Source: Pseudomonas sp. CAN1
GTDB lineage: Bacteria > Pseudomonadota > Gammaproteobacteria > Pseudomonadales > Pseudomonadaceae
Direction: 5' to 3'
Assembly (NCBI RefSeq): GCF_030462585.1
Contig: NZ_JASMRU010000008.1
Location: 126,327 to 169,567, forward strand
Length of the DNA: 43,241 nucleotides
Shown: positions 1 through 8,310 of the stretch, piece by piece
How positions within the stretch are numbered: position 1 is the first letter of the stretch
How the letters are laid out: each line of letters starts with the position of its first letter
The notes under the pieces: model-generated
Databases searched by the model: none
What the model saw: only the letters and a program-made list of their open reading frames with translations
What the model was told of the DNA's origin: nothing
Translations under genes and position numbers: made by a program

Positions 1-783
1 CTGCTGTCCAAGCTGGGCACCTTCCACAAGGCCGCCGCGCAACTCTGCGGCAGCAGCTACGCGCCGCAGTACGTCGACCGCTTCGAGACCGAGCCGGTGG
101 GCGACACCGGTGGCGGCGACCTGTTCGGCGAGGGCGGTGATGCCCAGGTGGCGCTGGTCGGCACCTCCAACAGTGGCCCGGCATACAACTTCGCCGGCTT
201 CCTGGAGCAGTACGGCAAGGTCGACATCCTCAACAACGCCGTGTCCGGCGGCGGCTTCGACAGCTCCCTGCTGGCCTACATGACCAGCAAGGAATTCCAC
301 GACAAGCCGCCGAAGATCCTCATCTGGGAATTCGCCACCCACTACGACATGGCGCAGAAGAGCTTCTACCGCCAGGCCATGCCGCTGGTGGACAACGGCT
401 GCGCCGACGGCAAGCCGGCCATCAGCCGCAAGGTCAAGCTGCACGCGGGCAGCAACGAGGTGCTGATCAACAGCGGCGCCCTGCCGATCCGCTCGGGCAG
501 CTACACCGCCGACGTCACCTACTCCGACCCCGGCGTGCACGAACTCAAGAACACCATCTGGTACATGAACGGTCGTCGCGAGCAGCTGAAGATCGAACAG
601 TCCAAGGCCGTGGATACCGGCGGACGCTACGTCTTCGAACTGCGCAACGACGAAGACTGGTCGAACCAGCAGTTCCTCTCCCTGGAGATCGAGGCGCCGG
701 ACGACATGCCGGCGGGCCTGGAAGTCGAGGCCAAGCTCTGTCAGACGCCCAAAGCCAAGTCGGCCGACGTGGCCGCCAACTGA
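1..783 (+). CDS. algX: Alginate O-acetyltransferase AlgX, C-terminal part (5' end outside window)
   Basis: The reading frame is open from base 1, so about 260 C-terminal residues are present and the N-terminus lies upstream. AlgX is a periplasmic SGNH-type acetyltransferase that binds and acetylates polymannuronate during secretion. The visible part has the end of the SGNH domain with the nucleophile motif GTSNS (Ser codon 166-168), followed by the C-terminal carbohydrate-binding module. The Asp/His of the triad must lie upstream. The segment GGGDLFG...ALVGTS is shared with AlgJ (4699-4758), reflecting their common ancestry. The stop is followed 17 nt later by the preferred algL start, as expected for one operon. 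Identification rests on sequence similarity and on the neighbouring alg genes. Confidence 0.95.
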   Translation: MLSKLGTFHKAAAQLCGSSYAPQYVDRFETEPVGDTGGGDLFGEGGDAQVALVGTSNSGPAYNFAGFLEQYGKVDILNNAVSGGGFDSSLLAYMTSKEFHDKPPKILIWEFATHYDMAQKSFYRQAMPLVDNGCADGKPAISRKVKLHAGSNEVLINSGALPIRSGSYTADVTYSDPGVHELKNTIWYMNGRREQLKIEQSKAVDTGGRYVFELRNDEDWSNQQFLSLEIEAPDDMPAGLEVEAKLCQTPKAKSADVAAN

Positions 784-800
784 AGCGAGGGATGAACACC

Positions 801-1931
801 ATGCCCAGCCTACGCAAGATCAAGACCCCCGTGGTCGCCCGCATCGGCCTGACCGTCGCGGTGCTCGGCGCCCTGTTCGGCGGCGAGACCACCCATGCCG
901 CCGACCTGATGCCGCCGCCGGGCTACTTCTCCGCCGTCGGCGACAAGGGCAGCAAGAAGGACGCCGACAGCTGCCCCACTGCGCCCACGCCCTACACCGG
1001 CAGCCTGCAGTTCACCAGCAAGTACAAGGGCTCGGACTCGGCGCGGGCAACCTTCAACGCCGATGCCGACAAGGAGTTCCGCAGCCAGATCAAGGACATC
1101 ACCGACATGGAGCGCGGCGCCACCAAGCTCATCACTCAGTACATGCGCAGCGGCAACAAGGGCGACCTGGACTGCGCGATGAACTGGCTGGATAGCTGGG
1201 CGAAGGCCGGTGCGCTCGAAAGCAGCGACTACAACCACACCGGCAAGTCCATGCGCAAATGGGCGCTGGGCAGCCTGTCGTCCTCCTACATGCGCCTGAA
1301 GTTCTCCAGCAGCCGTCCGCTGGCCGCCTATGGCGAGCAGTCGAAAGAGATCGAGAACTGGTTCAGCACCCTGGGCAGCCAGGTGGTGCGCGACTGGAGC
1401 GACCTGCCGCTGAAGAAGATCAACAACCACTCCTACTGGGCCGCCTGGTCGGTGATGTCCACCGCCGTGGTGACCAACCGCCGCGACCTGTTCGACTGGT
1501 CGGTGCAGGAATTCAAGGTCGCCGCCAACCAGGTGGACAACGACGGCTACCTGCCCAACGAACTCAAGCGCCGCCAGCGCGCCCTGTCCTACCACAACTA
1601 CTCGCTGCCGCCGCTGACCATGATCGCCGCCTTCGCCCAGGTGAACGGCGTCGACCTGCGCCAGGAAAACAACGGCGCCCTGCAGCGCCTGGCCAACCGC
1701 GTGATGCAAGGCGTGGACGACCAGGACGCGTTCGACGAGAAGACCGGTAACGACCAGGACATGGCCGACCTGAAGGAGAACAGCAAGTTCGCCTGGCTGG
1801 AACCCTACTGCGCGCTCTACAGCTGCGCGCCGAAGACCCAGGACTGGAAGAAGAAGATGGAGCCGTTCAACAGTTTCCGCCTGGGGGGTGAAGTGACCAA
1901 GGTTTTCAACCGTCAGGGGGCGGGGAGCTGA
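801..1931 (+). CDS. algL: Periplasmic poly(beta-D-mannuronate) lyase AlgL
   Basis: Alginate lyase (PL5) that cleaves polymannuronate by beta-elimination in the periplasm and clears polymer that escapes the secretion complex. The 376-residue product has a signal peptide ending near THAAD, then PPPGYF and the (alpha/alpha) barrel. Residues matching the known catalytic set of P. aeruginosa AlgL are visible: Lys74 (TSKYKG), Asn209/His210 (INNHSYW), Arg257 (KRRQRA) and Tyr267 (HNY). I chose ATG 801 because GAGGG at 787-791 is 9 nt upstream. The in-frame ATG at 792 directly abuts that site and would add MNT. Unlike the compact operon known from P. aeruginosa, a repeat-bearing gap of 346 bp follows before algI. 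Confidence 0.95.
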   Translation: MPSLRKIKTPVVARIGLTVAVLGALFGGETTHAADLMPPPGYFSAVGDKGSKKDADSCPTAPTPYTGSLQFTSKYKGSDSARATFNADADKEFRSQIKDITDMERGATKLITQYMRSGNKGDLDCAMNWLDSWAKAGALESSDYNHTGKSMRKWALGSLSSSYMRLKFSSSRPLAAYGEQSKEIENWFSTLGSQVVRDWSDLPLKKINNHSYWAAWSVMSTAVVTNRRDLFDWSVQEFKVAANQVDNDGYLPNELKRRQRALSYHNYSLPPLTMIAAFAQVNGVDLRQENNGALQRLANRVMQGVDDQDAFDEKTGNDQDMADLKENSKFAWLEPYCALYSCAPKTQDWKKKMEPFNSFRLGGEVTKVFNRQGAGS

Positions 1932-1968
1932 AGCAGCGCCCGTCTCCTTGAAGGCGGAATTCCCGTCG

Positions 1969-2080
1969 GGCGGATAACGCTTCGCGTCATCCGGCCGGGA
2001 CCTGTAGGAGCGAGCTTGCTCGCGAACAGTGTCTCCGGGAGCTCCAGCGCCGGGCAGTTCGCGAGCAAGCTCGTTCCTAC
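1969..2080. repeat. REP palindrome pair plus GGATAACGC hairpin between algL and algI
   Basis: The 346-bp gap 1932-2277 holds no gene. At 2004-2026 is the Pseudomonas REP sequence (GTAGGAGCGAGCTTGC...), and at 2058-2080 its inverted copy, forming a REP doublet with a 31-nt spacer. Just upstream (1969-1992) is a hairpin of GGATAACGC with GCGTCATCC, a fragment of the repeat found complete at 8153-8230 and 13207-13280. The rest (2081-2277) shows nothing recognisable apart from the algI leader. Because algL and algI normally belong to one transcript, this doublet would be transcribed and could form a long stem within the alginate mRNA. Confidence 0.85.
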
Positions 2081-2277
2081 GAAGAGCTGCCCATCCCGCA
2101 CACGCGGGGCACGGCAACACCACCCGACCCACGCAATAAAGACGCGGGCGGGCGCAACAGATTGAGCACCACATGGGGAGGAATTGGCGGGTAGCCCCGG
2201 CCTTTCCTCAAGGCGTCGCGAAGACGCCGGAAGGTCCGGAGCCACTCAAGGTTTGAAGCTCCAGAGAGAGACGCGGA

Positions 2278-3840
2278 ATGGTCTTTTCTTCCAACGTGTT
2301 CCTGTTCCTGTTCCTGCCGGTCTTCCTCGGCCTGTACTACCTGAGCGGGAACCGCTACCGGAACCTCCTGTTGCTGGTCGCCAGCTACATCTTCTACGCC
2401 TGGTGGCGGGTGGACTTCCTCCTGCTGTTCGCCGGCGTCACCCTGTTCAACTACTGGATCGGCCTGCGTATCGGCGCCGCCGGCGTTCGCACCAAGGCTG
2501 CCCAACGCTGGCTGCTGCTCGGCGTGGTGGTCGACCTGTGCGTGCTGGGCTACTTCAAGTACGCCAACTTCGGCGTCGAGAGCCTCAACGAGATCATCAC
2601 CTCGATGGGCATGCAGCCCTTCGTGCTGACCCACATCCTGCTGCCCATCGGCATCAGCTTCTACACCTTCGAATCGATCAGCTACATCATCGACGTGTAC
2701 CGCGGCGACACCCCGGCCACGCACAACCTGATCGACTTCGCGGCGTTCGTGGCGATCTTCCCGCACCTGATCGCCGGCCCCGTGCTGCGCTTCAAGGACC
2801 TGGTCGACCAGTTCAACCACCGCACCCACACCGTCGACAAGTTCGCCGAAGGCTGCACCCGCTTCATGCAGGGCTTCGTCAAGAAGGTGTTCATCGCCGA
2901 CACCCTGGCGGCGGTGGCCGACCACTGCTTCGCCCTGCAGGCCCCAACCACCGGCGATGCCTGGCTCGGCGCGCTGGCCTACACCGCGCAGCTGTACTTC
3001 GACTTCTCCGGCTACAGCGACATGGCCATCGGCCTCGGCCTGATGATGGGCTTCCGCTTCATGGAGAACTTCAACCAGCCCTACATCAGCCAGTCCATCA
3101 CCGAGTTCTGGCGGCGCTGGCACATCAGCCTCTCCACCTGGCTGCGCGACTACCTGTACATCAGCCTGGGCGGCAACCGCGGCACCACGTTCCAGACCTA
3201 CCGCAACCTGATCCTCACCATGCTGCTGGGCGGCCTGTGGCACGGCGCCAACGTCACCTACATCATCTGGGGCGCCTGGCATGGCGTGTGGCTGGCCATC
3301 GAACGCGCCCTGGGCGTGAACGCCGCGCCGCGTGTGCTCAATCCGCTGAAGTGGGTGTTCACCTTCCTGCTGGTGATCGTCGGCTGGGTGATCTTCCGCG
3401 CCGAGAACCTGCACGTGGCCTGGCGCATGTACGCCGCCATGTTCAGCTTCGGCGACTGGCACCTCTCCGAGCTCAACCGCGCCAGCCTCACCGGCCTGCA
3501 GGTCGGCACCCTGGTGGTCGCCTACCTCGTGCTCGCCTTCTTCGGCCTGCGCCAGTTCTACAACCAGCCGATGCAGAGCAAGGCACCGAAGGCCGCCGCG
3601 AAGACCGAACAGGTCGACGCCGACGGCCCGGCCAGCGCCCAGCCGCGCACCCCGGCCATGGCCCAGCAGGACCCCGCGGCAATCGCCTATTCGCCCAGCG
3701 GCGCGGCCGTCTACCAGCCGCACTGGATGACCCAGCTGCCGGTCCTGGCTACCCGCGTCGCCCTGCTCCTGCTGTTCGCCGCCTCGGTGCTCAAGCTCTC
3801 GGCGCAGAGCTACTCGCCGTTCCTCTACTTCCAGTTCTGA
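2278..3840 (+). CDS. algI: Alginate O-acetylation protein AlgI (MBOAT)
   Basis: Polytopic inner-membrane O-acyltransferase of the MBOAT family, 520 residues, thought to carry acetyl groups across the membrane to AlgJ/AlgX for acetylation of mannuronate. Typical MBOAT signatures are visible: a hydrophobic N-terminus, the EFWRRWHISLSTWLRDY segment near residues 276-292, and the invariant His322 in LGGLWHGAN. A soluble Ala/Pro-rich stretch lies near residues 435-480 and a final membrane helix near 490. AlgJ follows after 13 nt, so the two are translated from the same message. The preceding gap carries a REP doublet. Confidence 0.96.
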   Translation: MVFSSNVFLFLFLPVFLGLYYLSGNRYRNLLLLVASYIFYAWWRVDFLLLFAGVTLFNYWIGLRIGAAGVRTKAAQRWLLLGVVVDLCVLGYFKYANFGVESLNEIITSMGMQPFVLTHILLPIGISFYTFESISYIIDVYRGDTPATHNLIDFAAFVAIFPHLIAGPVLRFKDLVDQFNHRTHTVDKFAEGCTRFMQGFVKKVFIADTLAAVADHCFALQAPTTGDAWLGALAYTAQLYFDFSGYSDMAIGLGLMMGFRFMENFNQPYISQSITEFWRRWHISLSTWLRDYLYISLGGNRGTTFQTYRNLILTMLLGGLWHGANVTYIIWGAWHGVWLAIERALGVNAAPRVLNPLKWVFTFLLVIVGWVIFRAENLHVAWRMYAAMFSFGDWHLSELNRASLTGLQVGTLVVAYLVLAFFGLRQFYNQPMQSKAPKAAAKTEQVDADGPASAQPRTPAMAQQDPAAIAYSPSGAAVYQPHWMTQLPVLATRVALLLLFAASVLKLSAQSYSPFLYFQF

Positions 3841-3853
3841 GCGAGGCCAGACC

Positions 3854-5047
3854 ATGACAGAAGCAATCAGGACTATCGCCAAACCCCTCCAGTACGCCTA
3901 CATCGCCGCCTTCGGCGGGATGCTGCTGGGCCTCGCCGGCTGGTCGCTGAAGGCCTTCCCCAGCTTCTCCGCCGCCGAAGGCACCACTGTGCTCAACGGC
4001 AAGCTGGCCCACGCCTTCGAAGGCCACTACGACGGCGAATTCCCCATCAAGCGCCTGGGCACCAACCTCTGGGCTGCGCTGGACTACACCGTCTTCGACG
4101 AAGGCCGCCCCGGCGTGGTGATCGGCAAGGACGGCTGGCTGTTCACCGATGAAGAGTTCAAGCCCGCCCCCACCCAGCAGCAGCTCGACGACAACTGGGC
4201 GCTGGTGCGCGGCGTGCAGCAGGAGCTGGAACGCCGCGGCGTGAAGCTGGTGCTGGCGATCATCCCGGCCAAGACCCGTCTCTACCCCGAGTACGTCGGC
4301 AAGGAGCAACCGGCGGCGATGCACGCCTCGCTCTACAACGACTTCCTGCAGCGCGCCCGCCAGGCCGGCATGGCCGCTCCGGAGCTGCTCGGCACGTTGG
4401 AGAAGGCCAAGGACAACGGCCAGGTGTTCCTGCGCACCGACACCCACTGGACCCCGTTGGGCGCCGAAGCCGTGGCCCAGCGCCTGGGCGAAAGCATCCG
4501 CGCCGGTGCCGGCGCCGACCTGCCGAGCCAGAGCTTCGTCACCGAAGCCGGCAAGAGCGGCGCGCACAAGGGCGACCTGCTGACCTTCCTGCCGCTGGAC
4601 CCGCTGTTCACCAGCCTGCTGCCCGAAGAAGACCAGCTGCAGCAGCGCCAGACCCACCCGGTCGAGGAAGCCGCAGCCGGCTCCGGCGACAGCAGCGGTG
4701 GCGGCGACCTGTTCGGCGACAGCGCCCAGCCGCAGGTCGCCCTGGTCGGCACCAGCTACAGCGCCAACCCGCGCTGGAACTTCGCCGGCGCCCTCAAGCA
4801 GGCGCTCTCGGCGGACGTCATCAACTACGCCAAGGAGGGCAAGGGCCCCCTGGAACCGATGCTCGAACTCCTGCAGGACGAAGGCTTCAAGCAGAAGCCG
4901 GCGCAACTGCTGGTCTGGGAATTCCCCGAACGCTACCTGCCGATGCACAGCGACCTGAGCCAGTTCAACCAGGACTGGGTGGCGCAATTGCGTGCGGCGG
5001 GTAACCGCGACGAACGCCTGGCCTCCAACCAGGCCCCGGCTCACTGA
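3854..5047 (+). CDS. algJ: Alginate O-acetyltransferase AlgJ
   Basis: Membrane-anchored periplasmic SGNH-like acetyltransferase (397 residues) that works with AlgI and AlgF in alginate acetylation. An uncleaved signal anchor spans about residues 15-33. The triad expected for the family is present: Asp196 and His198 in RTDTHWT, and Ser301 in LVGTSYS. A Gly/Ser-rich insert (around 275-290) precedes the Ser motif. GAGG upstream of ATG 3854 supports the start. It is homologous to AlgX, with which it shares GGGDLFG and the VALVGTS block. 83 nt separate it from algF. Confidence 0.95.
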   Translation: MTEAIRTIAKPLQYAYIAAFGGMLLGLAGWSLKAFPSFSAAEGTTVLNGKLAHAFEGHYDGEFPIKRLGTNLWAALDYTVFDEGRPGVVIGKDGWLFTDEEFKPAPTQQQLDDNWALVRGVQQELERRGVKLVLAIIPAKTRLYPEYVGKEQPAAMHASLYNDFLQRARQAGMAAPELLGTLEKAKDNGQVFLRTDTHWTPLGAEAVAQRLGESIRAGAGADLPSQSFVTEAGKSGAHKGDLLTFLPLDPLFTSLLPEEDQLQQRQTHPVEEAAAGSGDSSGGGDLFGDSAQPQVALVGTSYSANPRWNFAGALKQALSADVINYAKEGKGPLEPMLELLQDEGFKQKPAQLLVWEFPERYLPMHSDLSQFNQDWVAQLRAAGNRDERLASNQAPAH

Positions 5048-5130
5048 GCAGAACCATCCACGGCGCATCGAGCGCCGGAACAGGGCACCACCCGTGCCCA
5101 GACGAGAAAAAGTAGACGGAGGTACACCCC

Positions 5131-5793
5131 ATGAACCGACTGACCTTTAACCGCATGAGCATCCGCACCCTGCAATCGTCCGCCCTGGCCATCGCCCTGG
5201 GCGCCGCCTCCTTCGGCGCCTTCGCCGGCGGTGAAGGCGCGCTGTACGGCCCGCAGGCTCCCAAGGGCTCGTCCTTCGTGCGGGCCTACAACGCCGGCAG
5301 CGCCGAGCTCAACGTCGCGGTCGGCAACGCCACCCTGAACGACGTCTCGCCGCTGGGCTCCAGCGACTTCAAGTTCCTCCCGCCGGGCAACTACACCGCC
5401 AAGGTCGGTAGCCAGAGCCTGCCGGTGAAACTCGACCCGGACGCCTACTACACCCTCGTCAGCCAGCCCGGCGGCCAGCCGCGCCTGGTGCCCGAGCCGC
5501 CGTTCAAGAACAAGCAGAAGGCCCTGGTCCGCGTACAGAACCTCAGCGGCAAGGCCCTCACCCTGAAGACCGCTGACGGCAAGACCGAAGTGGTCAGCAA
5601 CGTCGCCCCGCAGAGCCACGGCGACCGCGAGATCAACCCGGTGAAAGTGAACCTGGCGCTGTTCGATGGCGCGAAGAAGGTCAGCGACCTCAAGCCCGTC
5701 ACCCTGGAGCGCGGCGAAGTGGTCTGCCTCTACGTCACCGGCGACAGCAAGCTGAACCCGGTGTGGGTCAAGCGTCCGGTGAAGGCGGACTGA
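5131..5793 (+). CDS. algF: Periplasmic alginate O-acetylation adaptor AlgF
   Basis: AlgF is a periplasmic protein needed for alginate acetylation, probably an adaptor without catalytic residues. The 220-residue product starts with a signal peptide (hydrophobic SSALAIALGAASFGAFA, cleavage near residue 33), followed by beta-rich domains. Length matches the family (about 216). The start at 5131 has GACGGAGG at 5114-5121 upstream. In P. aeruginosa algA follows closely; here 325 bp with an inverted repeat pair intervene. Confidence 0.94.
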   Translation: MNRLTFNRMSIRTLQSSALAIALGAASFGAFAGGEGALYGPQAPKGSSFVRAYNAGSAELNVAVGNATLNDVSPLGSSDFKFLPPGNYTAKVGSQSLPVKLDPDAYYTLVSQPGGQPRLVPEPPFKNKQKALVRVQNLSGKALTLKTADGKTEVVSNVAPQSHGDREINPVKVNLALFDGAKKVSDLKPVTLERGEVVCLYVTGDSKLNPVWVKRPVKAD

Positions 5794-5828
5794 GTCAGTC
5801 GGCGATGACCTGCCAACGCGCACCACTC

Positions 5829-5949
5829 GCCCTCTCCCTAACCCTCTCCCTGAAGGGAGAGGGGACTGGATGGGCGCAGGTGGAAACCATGGCGTCAGCC
5901 GGCACGAACAACTCCCTCTCCCTTCAGGGAGAGGGCTGGGGAGAGGGTG
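5829..5949. repeat. Inverted pair of CCCTCTCCCT-type repeats between algF and algA
   Basis: The 325-bp gap 5794-6118 has no gene. It contains a repeat at 5829-5864 (CCCTCTCCCTAACCCTCTCC then a self-complementary CCCTGAAGGG core) and an inverted version at 5912-5949. Each copy is itself a hairpin (CCCTCTCCCT with AGGGAGAGGG), and the two copies can pair with each other. This is a widespread proteobacterial intergenic repeat type. Bases 5950-6105 show nothing recognisable. A good ribosome-binding site (TTAAGGAGAAA, 6105-6115) precedes algA. Confidence 0.8.
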
Positions 5950-6118
5950 CTACACCTCACTCCCAAACAGATATGCAAAACAACAAGACCGGCCCCACAC
6001 CGGCAGAAAAACCAGTGCGCCGCAAAGACGGCCTGCACAGGAGAGGTCACCCAAACGGCACGCCGGCCCGCATGACGCGGCTCGGCCGACAGAACGCAAA
6101 CGCTTAAGGAGAAACCCG

Positions 6119-7561
6119 ATGATTCCAGTAATTCTTTCCGGTGGCAGCGGCTCGCGACTCTGGCCTCTTTCGCGCAAACAGTATCCCAAGCAGTTCCTCG
6201 CCCTGACCGGCGACCACACCCTGTTCCAGCAGACCCTGGAACGCCTGGTCTTCGAAGGCATGGAACCGCCGGTGGTGGTGAGCAACCTCGAACACCGCTT
6301 CATCGTCCAGGAGCAGCTCGAAGCGCTGAACCTGAAGACCCAGTCGATCCTTCTCGAACCCTTCGGCCGCAACACCGCCCCGGCGGTCGCCATCGCCGCC
6401 ATGAAGCTGCTCGCCGAAGGCCGCGATGAACTGCTGCTGATCCTCCCCGCCGACCACGTGATCGACGACCAGCGTGCCTTCCAGCGTGCCCTGGCACTGG
6501 CCACCAACGCCGCCGAAAAGGGCGAGATGGTGCTCTTCGGCGTCCCCGCCGACCGCCCGGAAACCGGCTATGGCTACATCAAGTCCGGCGACGAGCGCGG
6601 CCTGCCGGACGGCGTCATCCGCGTCGAGCGCTTCGTCGAAAAACCCGATGAAGCCCGCGCCCAGCAGTTCGTCGAGGAAGGCGGCTACTTCTGGAACAGC
6701 GGCATGTTCCTGTTCCGCGCCAGCCGCTTCCTGGAAGAACTGAAGAAGCACGACGCCGACATCTATGACACCTGCCTGCTGGCCCTGGAGCGCAGCCAGC
6801 ACGACGGCGACCTGATCAACATCGACGCAGCCACCTTCGAGTGCTGCCCGGACAACTCCATCGACTACGCCGTGATGGAAAAGACCCGCCGCGCCTGCGT
6901 GGTACCGCTGGCGGCCGGCTGGAACGACGTCGGCAGCTGGTCGTCGATCTGGGAAGTCCACGACAAGGACGCCGACGGCAACGTCACCATGGGCGACGTG
7001 GTCGTGCATGACAGCCACAACTGCCTGGTGCACGGCAACGGCAAGCTGGTCTCGGTGGTCGGCCTGGAAGACATCGTGGTGGTCGAAACCAAGGACGCCA
7101 TGATGATCGCCCACAAGGACCGCGTGCAGGACGTCAAGAAGGTGGTCAACGAACTCGACGCCGCCGGCCGTAGCGAAACCCAGAACCACTGCCAGGTCTA
7201 CCGTCCGTGGGGCTCCTACGACTCGGTGGACATGGGCGGCCGTTTCCAGGTCAAGCACATCAGCGTCAAGCCCGGCGCGCGCCTGTCCCTGCAGATGCAC
7301 CACCACCGCGCCGAGCACTGGATCGTCGTTTCCGGCACCGCCCAGGTGACCTGTGACGACAAGACCTTCCTGCTCACCGAGAACCAGTCCACCTACATCC
7401 CGATCGCTTCGGTCCACCGCCTGGCCAACCCGGGCAAGATCCCGCTGGAGATCATCGAAGTGCAATCAGGCAGCTACCTGGGCGAAGACGACATCGAGCG
7501 TCTGGAAGACGTCTACGGCCGCACCACGGAGAACGTGGAAGTCCAGGCTGTAGTTCGCTAA
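6119..7561 (+). CDS. algA: Bifunctional phosphomannose isomerase / GDP-mannose pyrophosphorylase AlgA
   Basis: Type II PMI-GMP of 480 residues. It isomerises fructose-6-P to mannose-6-P and makes GDP-mannose from mannose-1-P, the first and third steps to GDP-mannuronate. The N-terminal nucleotidyltransferase domain has GGSGSRLWPLSRKQYPKQF (residues 8-26, with Arg19/Lys20) and FVEKP (172-176, Lys175). The C-terminal cupin isomerase domain has the metal-binding QMHHHRAEH (392-400). ATG 6119 is chosen because AAGGAGA sits just upstream and the protein begins at the conserved MIPVILSGG; the longer open frame upstream runs through repeat DNA. Last gene of the alginate operon, followed by a terminator. 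Confidence 0.97.
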   Translation: MIPVILSGGSGSRLWPLSRKQYPKQFLALTGDHTLFQQTLERLVFEGMEPPVVVSNLEHRFIVQEQLEALNLKTQSILLEPFGRNTAPAVAIAAMKLLAEGRDELLLILPADHVIDDQRAFQRALALATNAAEKGEMVLFGVPADRPETGYGYIKSGDERGLPDGVIRVERFVEKPDEARAQQFVEEGGYFWNSGMFLFRASRFLEELKKHDADIYDTCLLALERSQHDGDLINIDAATFECCPDNSIDYAVMEKTRRACVVPLAAGWNDVGSWSSIWEVHDKDADGNVTMGDVVVHDSHNCLVHGNGKLVSVVGLEDIVVVETKDAMMIAHKDRVQDVKKVVNELDAAGRSETQNHCQVYRPWGSYDSVDMGGRFQVKHISVKPGARLSLQMHHHRAEHWIVVSGTAQVTCDDKTFLLTENQSTYIPIASVHRLANPGKIPLEIIEVQSGSYLGEDDIERLEDVYGRTTENVEVQAVVR

Positions 7562-7598
7562 GCCCCGGGACCTGGCGCTTCCCCCCATCGGCGCCAAT

Positions 7599-7630
7599 GC
7601 CCCCGCACCTTCCGGTGCGGGGGCTTTTTT
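7599..7630 (+). terminator. Intrinsic terminator of the alginate operon
   Basis: A perfect 11-bp GC-rich stem GCCCCCGCACC / GGTGCGGGGGC with loop TTCC is followed directly by TTTTTT (7625-7630), 38 nt after the algA stop. This is a textbook rho-independent terminator. Confidence 0.93.
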
Positions 7631-7668
7631 ATGGGCGCTTGCCGAGGGATCCGCCCTATACGCTCTTC

Positions 7669-7765
7669 GTAGGAGCGAGCTTGCTCGCGAACCGCACTCT
7701 GCCGCCCTACCCGGCAAACGCTTGCGTAGGATGGGGGAGCTTGCGATACCCATGCTGCCCCGCGA
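7669..7765. repeat. REP copy followed by GTAGGATGGG / ATACCCATGCTGCC repeat
   Basis: Start of the 1.2-kb gene-free island 7631-8864. A REP copy at 7669-7692 is followed by ACCGCACTCTGCCGCCCT, and then by GTAGGATGGGGGAGCTTGCG with ATACCCATGCTGCC (7736-7765). The same succession (REP, ACCGCACTCTGCCGCCCT, ATACCCATGCTGCC) recurs at 22985-23056. A decayed REP-like GCAGGAGCGAGCCAT lies near 7794. No coding potential is seen. Confidence 0.75.
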
Positions 7766-7831
7766 GCCCGGCGATCGGACTGGGCACTCCGTGCAGGAGC
7801 GAGCCATACCCGCGATTTTCCTGCCTCTAGT

Positions 7832-8131
7832 TGGGTATTCCAGCGCCGCATCTGCGTACGCGCGAACTCTGTGTTTCGCCCCCTCGGGCGACCTACTTTG
7901 GCAAACGCCCCAAAGTAGGCAAAAGTCTCGCCCCTGCCATCCGGCTTTTCGCTTCGCGAAAAGTACCCTCGGTTCCTCGGAGTTTCAGGGGCCCGCGTTG
8001 ACGGGCCATCCCTGGCCCGGCAACGCTCTCGCGACATCCATGTCGCTCGGCCCCTGAAACTCCGATCACCTTCGGCCTCCTGAACGGGGCAGTCGGAGTG
8101 TGCGGAGGTTTCTCTGGAAGACCTCAAGAGC
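7832..8131 (-). repeat. Structured ~300-nt intergenic repeat, copy A
   Basis: Read on the minus strand, this runs from GCTCTTGAGGTCTTCCAGAG (at 8131) to CGGCGCTGGAATACCCAA (at 7832). It matches copies B (8311-8629) and C (23252-23570) along its whole length with many substitutions. Its hairpins are kept: the central arm CGGAGTTTCAGGGG / CCCCTGAAACTCCG (7978-7991 with 8051-8064), GCGACATGGATGTCGC, GCGTTG...CAACGC around GGGCC...GGCCC, CTTTTCGC/GCGAAAAG, and CCTACTTTGG/CCAAAGTAGG. TTCCAG at one end pairs with CTGGAA at the other. There are no credible genes inside. Function is unknown; it behaves like a mobile or RNA-forming repeat. Confidence 0.8.
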
Positions 8132-8152
8132 AAAAGCGAGAGGCGGTGTTTA

Positions 8153-8230
8153 CGTAGGGCGCATAACCCGGAATGGGTTATCCGCCGATACGACAACGGC
8201 GGATAACGCTGACGCGTTATCCGCCCTACG
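8153..8230. repeat. CGTAGGGCGCATAACC repeat with terminal inverted repeats
   Basis: A 78-nt element beginning CGTAGGGCGCATAACCC and ending CGCCCTACG, so its ends are inverted repeats of each other. Inside are two hairpins: ATAACCC/GGGTTAT and GGATAACGC/GCGTTATCC. A second complete copy is at 13207-13280 and a fragment at 1969-1992. It lies between the divergently oriented copies A and B of the ~300-nt repeat. Confidence 0.8.
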
Positions 8231-8234
8231 GTCT

Positions 8235-8258
8235 GTTCGCGAGCAAGCTCGCTCCTAC
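8235..8258. repeat. REP copy (inverted orientation)
   Basis: A REP sequence reading GTTCGCGAGCAAGCTCGCTC then CTAC, opposite in orientation to the copy at 7669-7692, followed by the usual GAAGAGC flank. The two may be the outer halves of an old REP doublet that was split by insertion of copy A. Confidence 0.75.
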
Positions 8259-8274
8259 GAAGAGCCTATGCCCC

Positions 8275-8310
8275 GCTTTGGCTTTGGCTTTGGCTTTGGC
8301 TTTGGCTTTG
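8275..8310. repeat. Microsatellite (GCTTTG)6
   Basis: Six perfect tandem copies of the hexamer GCTTTG run directly into GCTCTT, the first bases of repeat copy B. At the equivalent place before copy C there is a single unit (23246-23251), and copy A shows only a degenerate one. The tract is in non-coding DNA. A translated FG-dipeptide reading would be an artefact. Confidence 0.9.

Noticed and set aside
1-783. Truncated or broken algX
   Set aside because: The frame is open to the window edge and the C-terminus is normal; it is cut only by the window boundary.
2077-3882. Long minus-strand open frame opposite algI
   Set aside because: It is the antisense shadow of algI in GC-rich DNA, with His/Gln/Val/Glu-rich low-complexity composition and no start signal.
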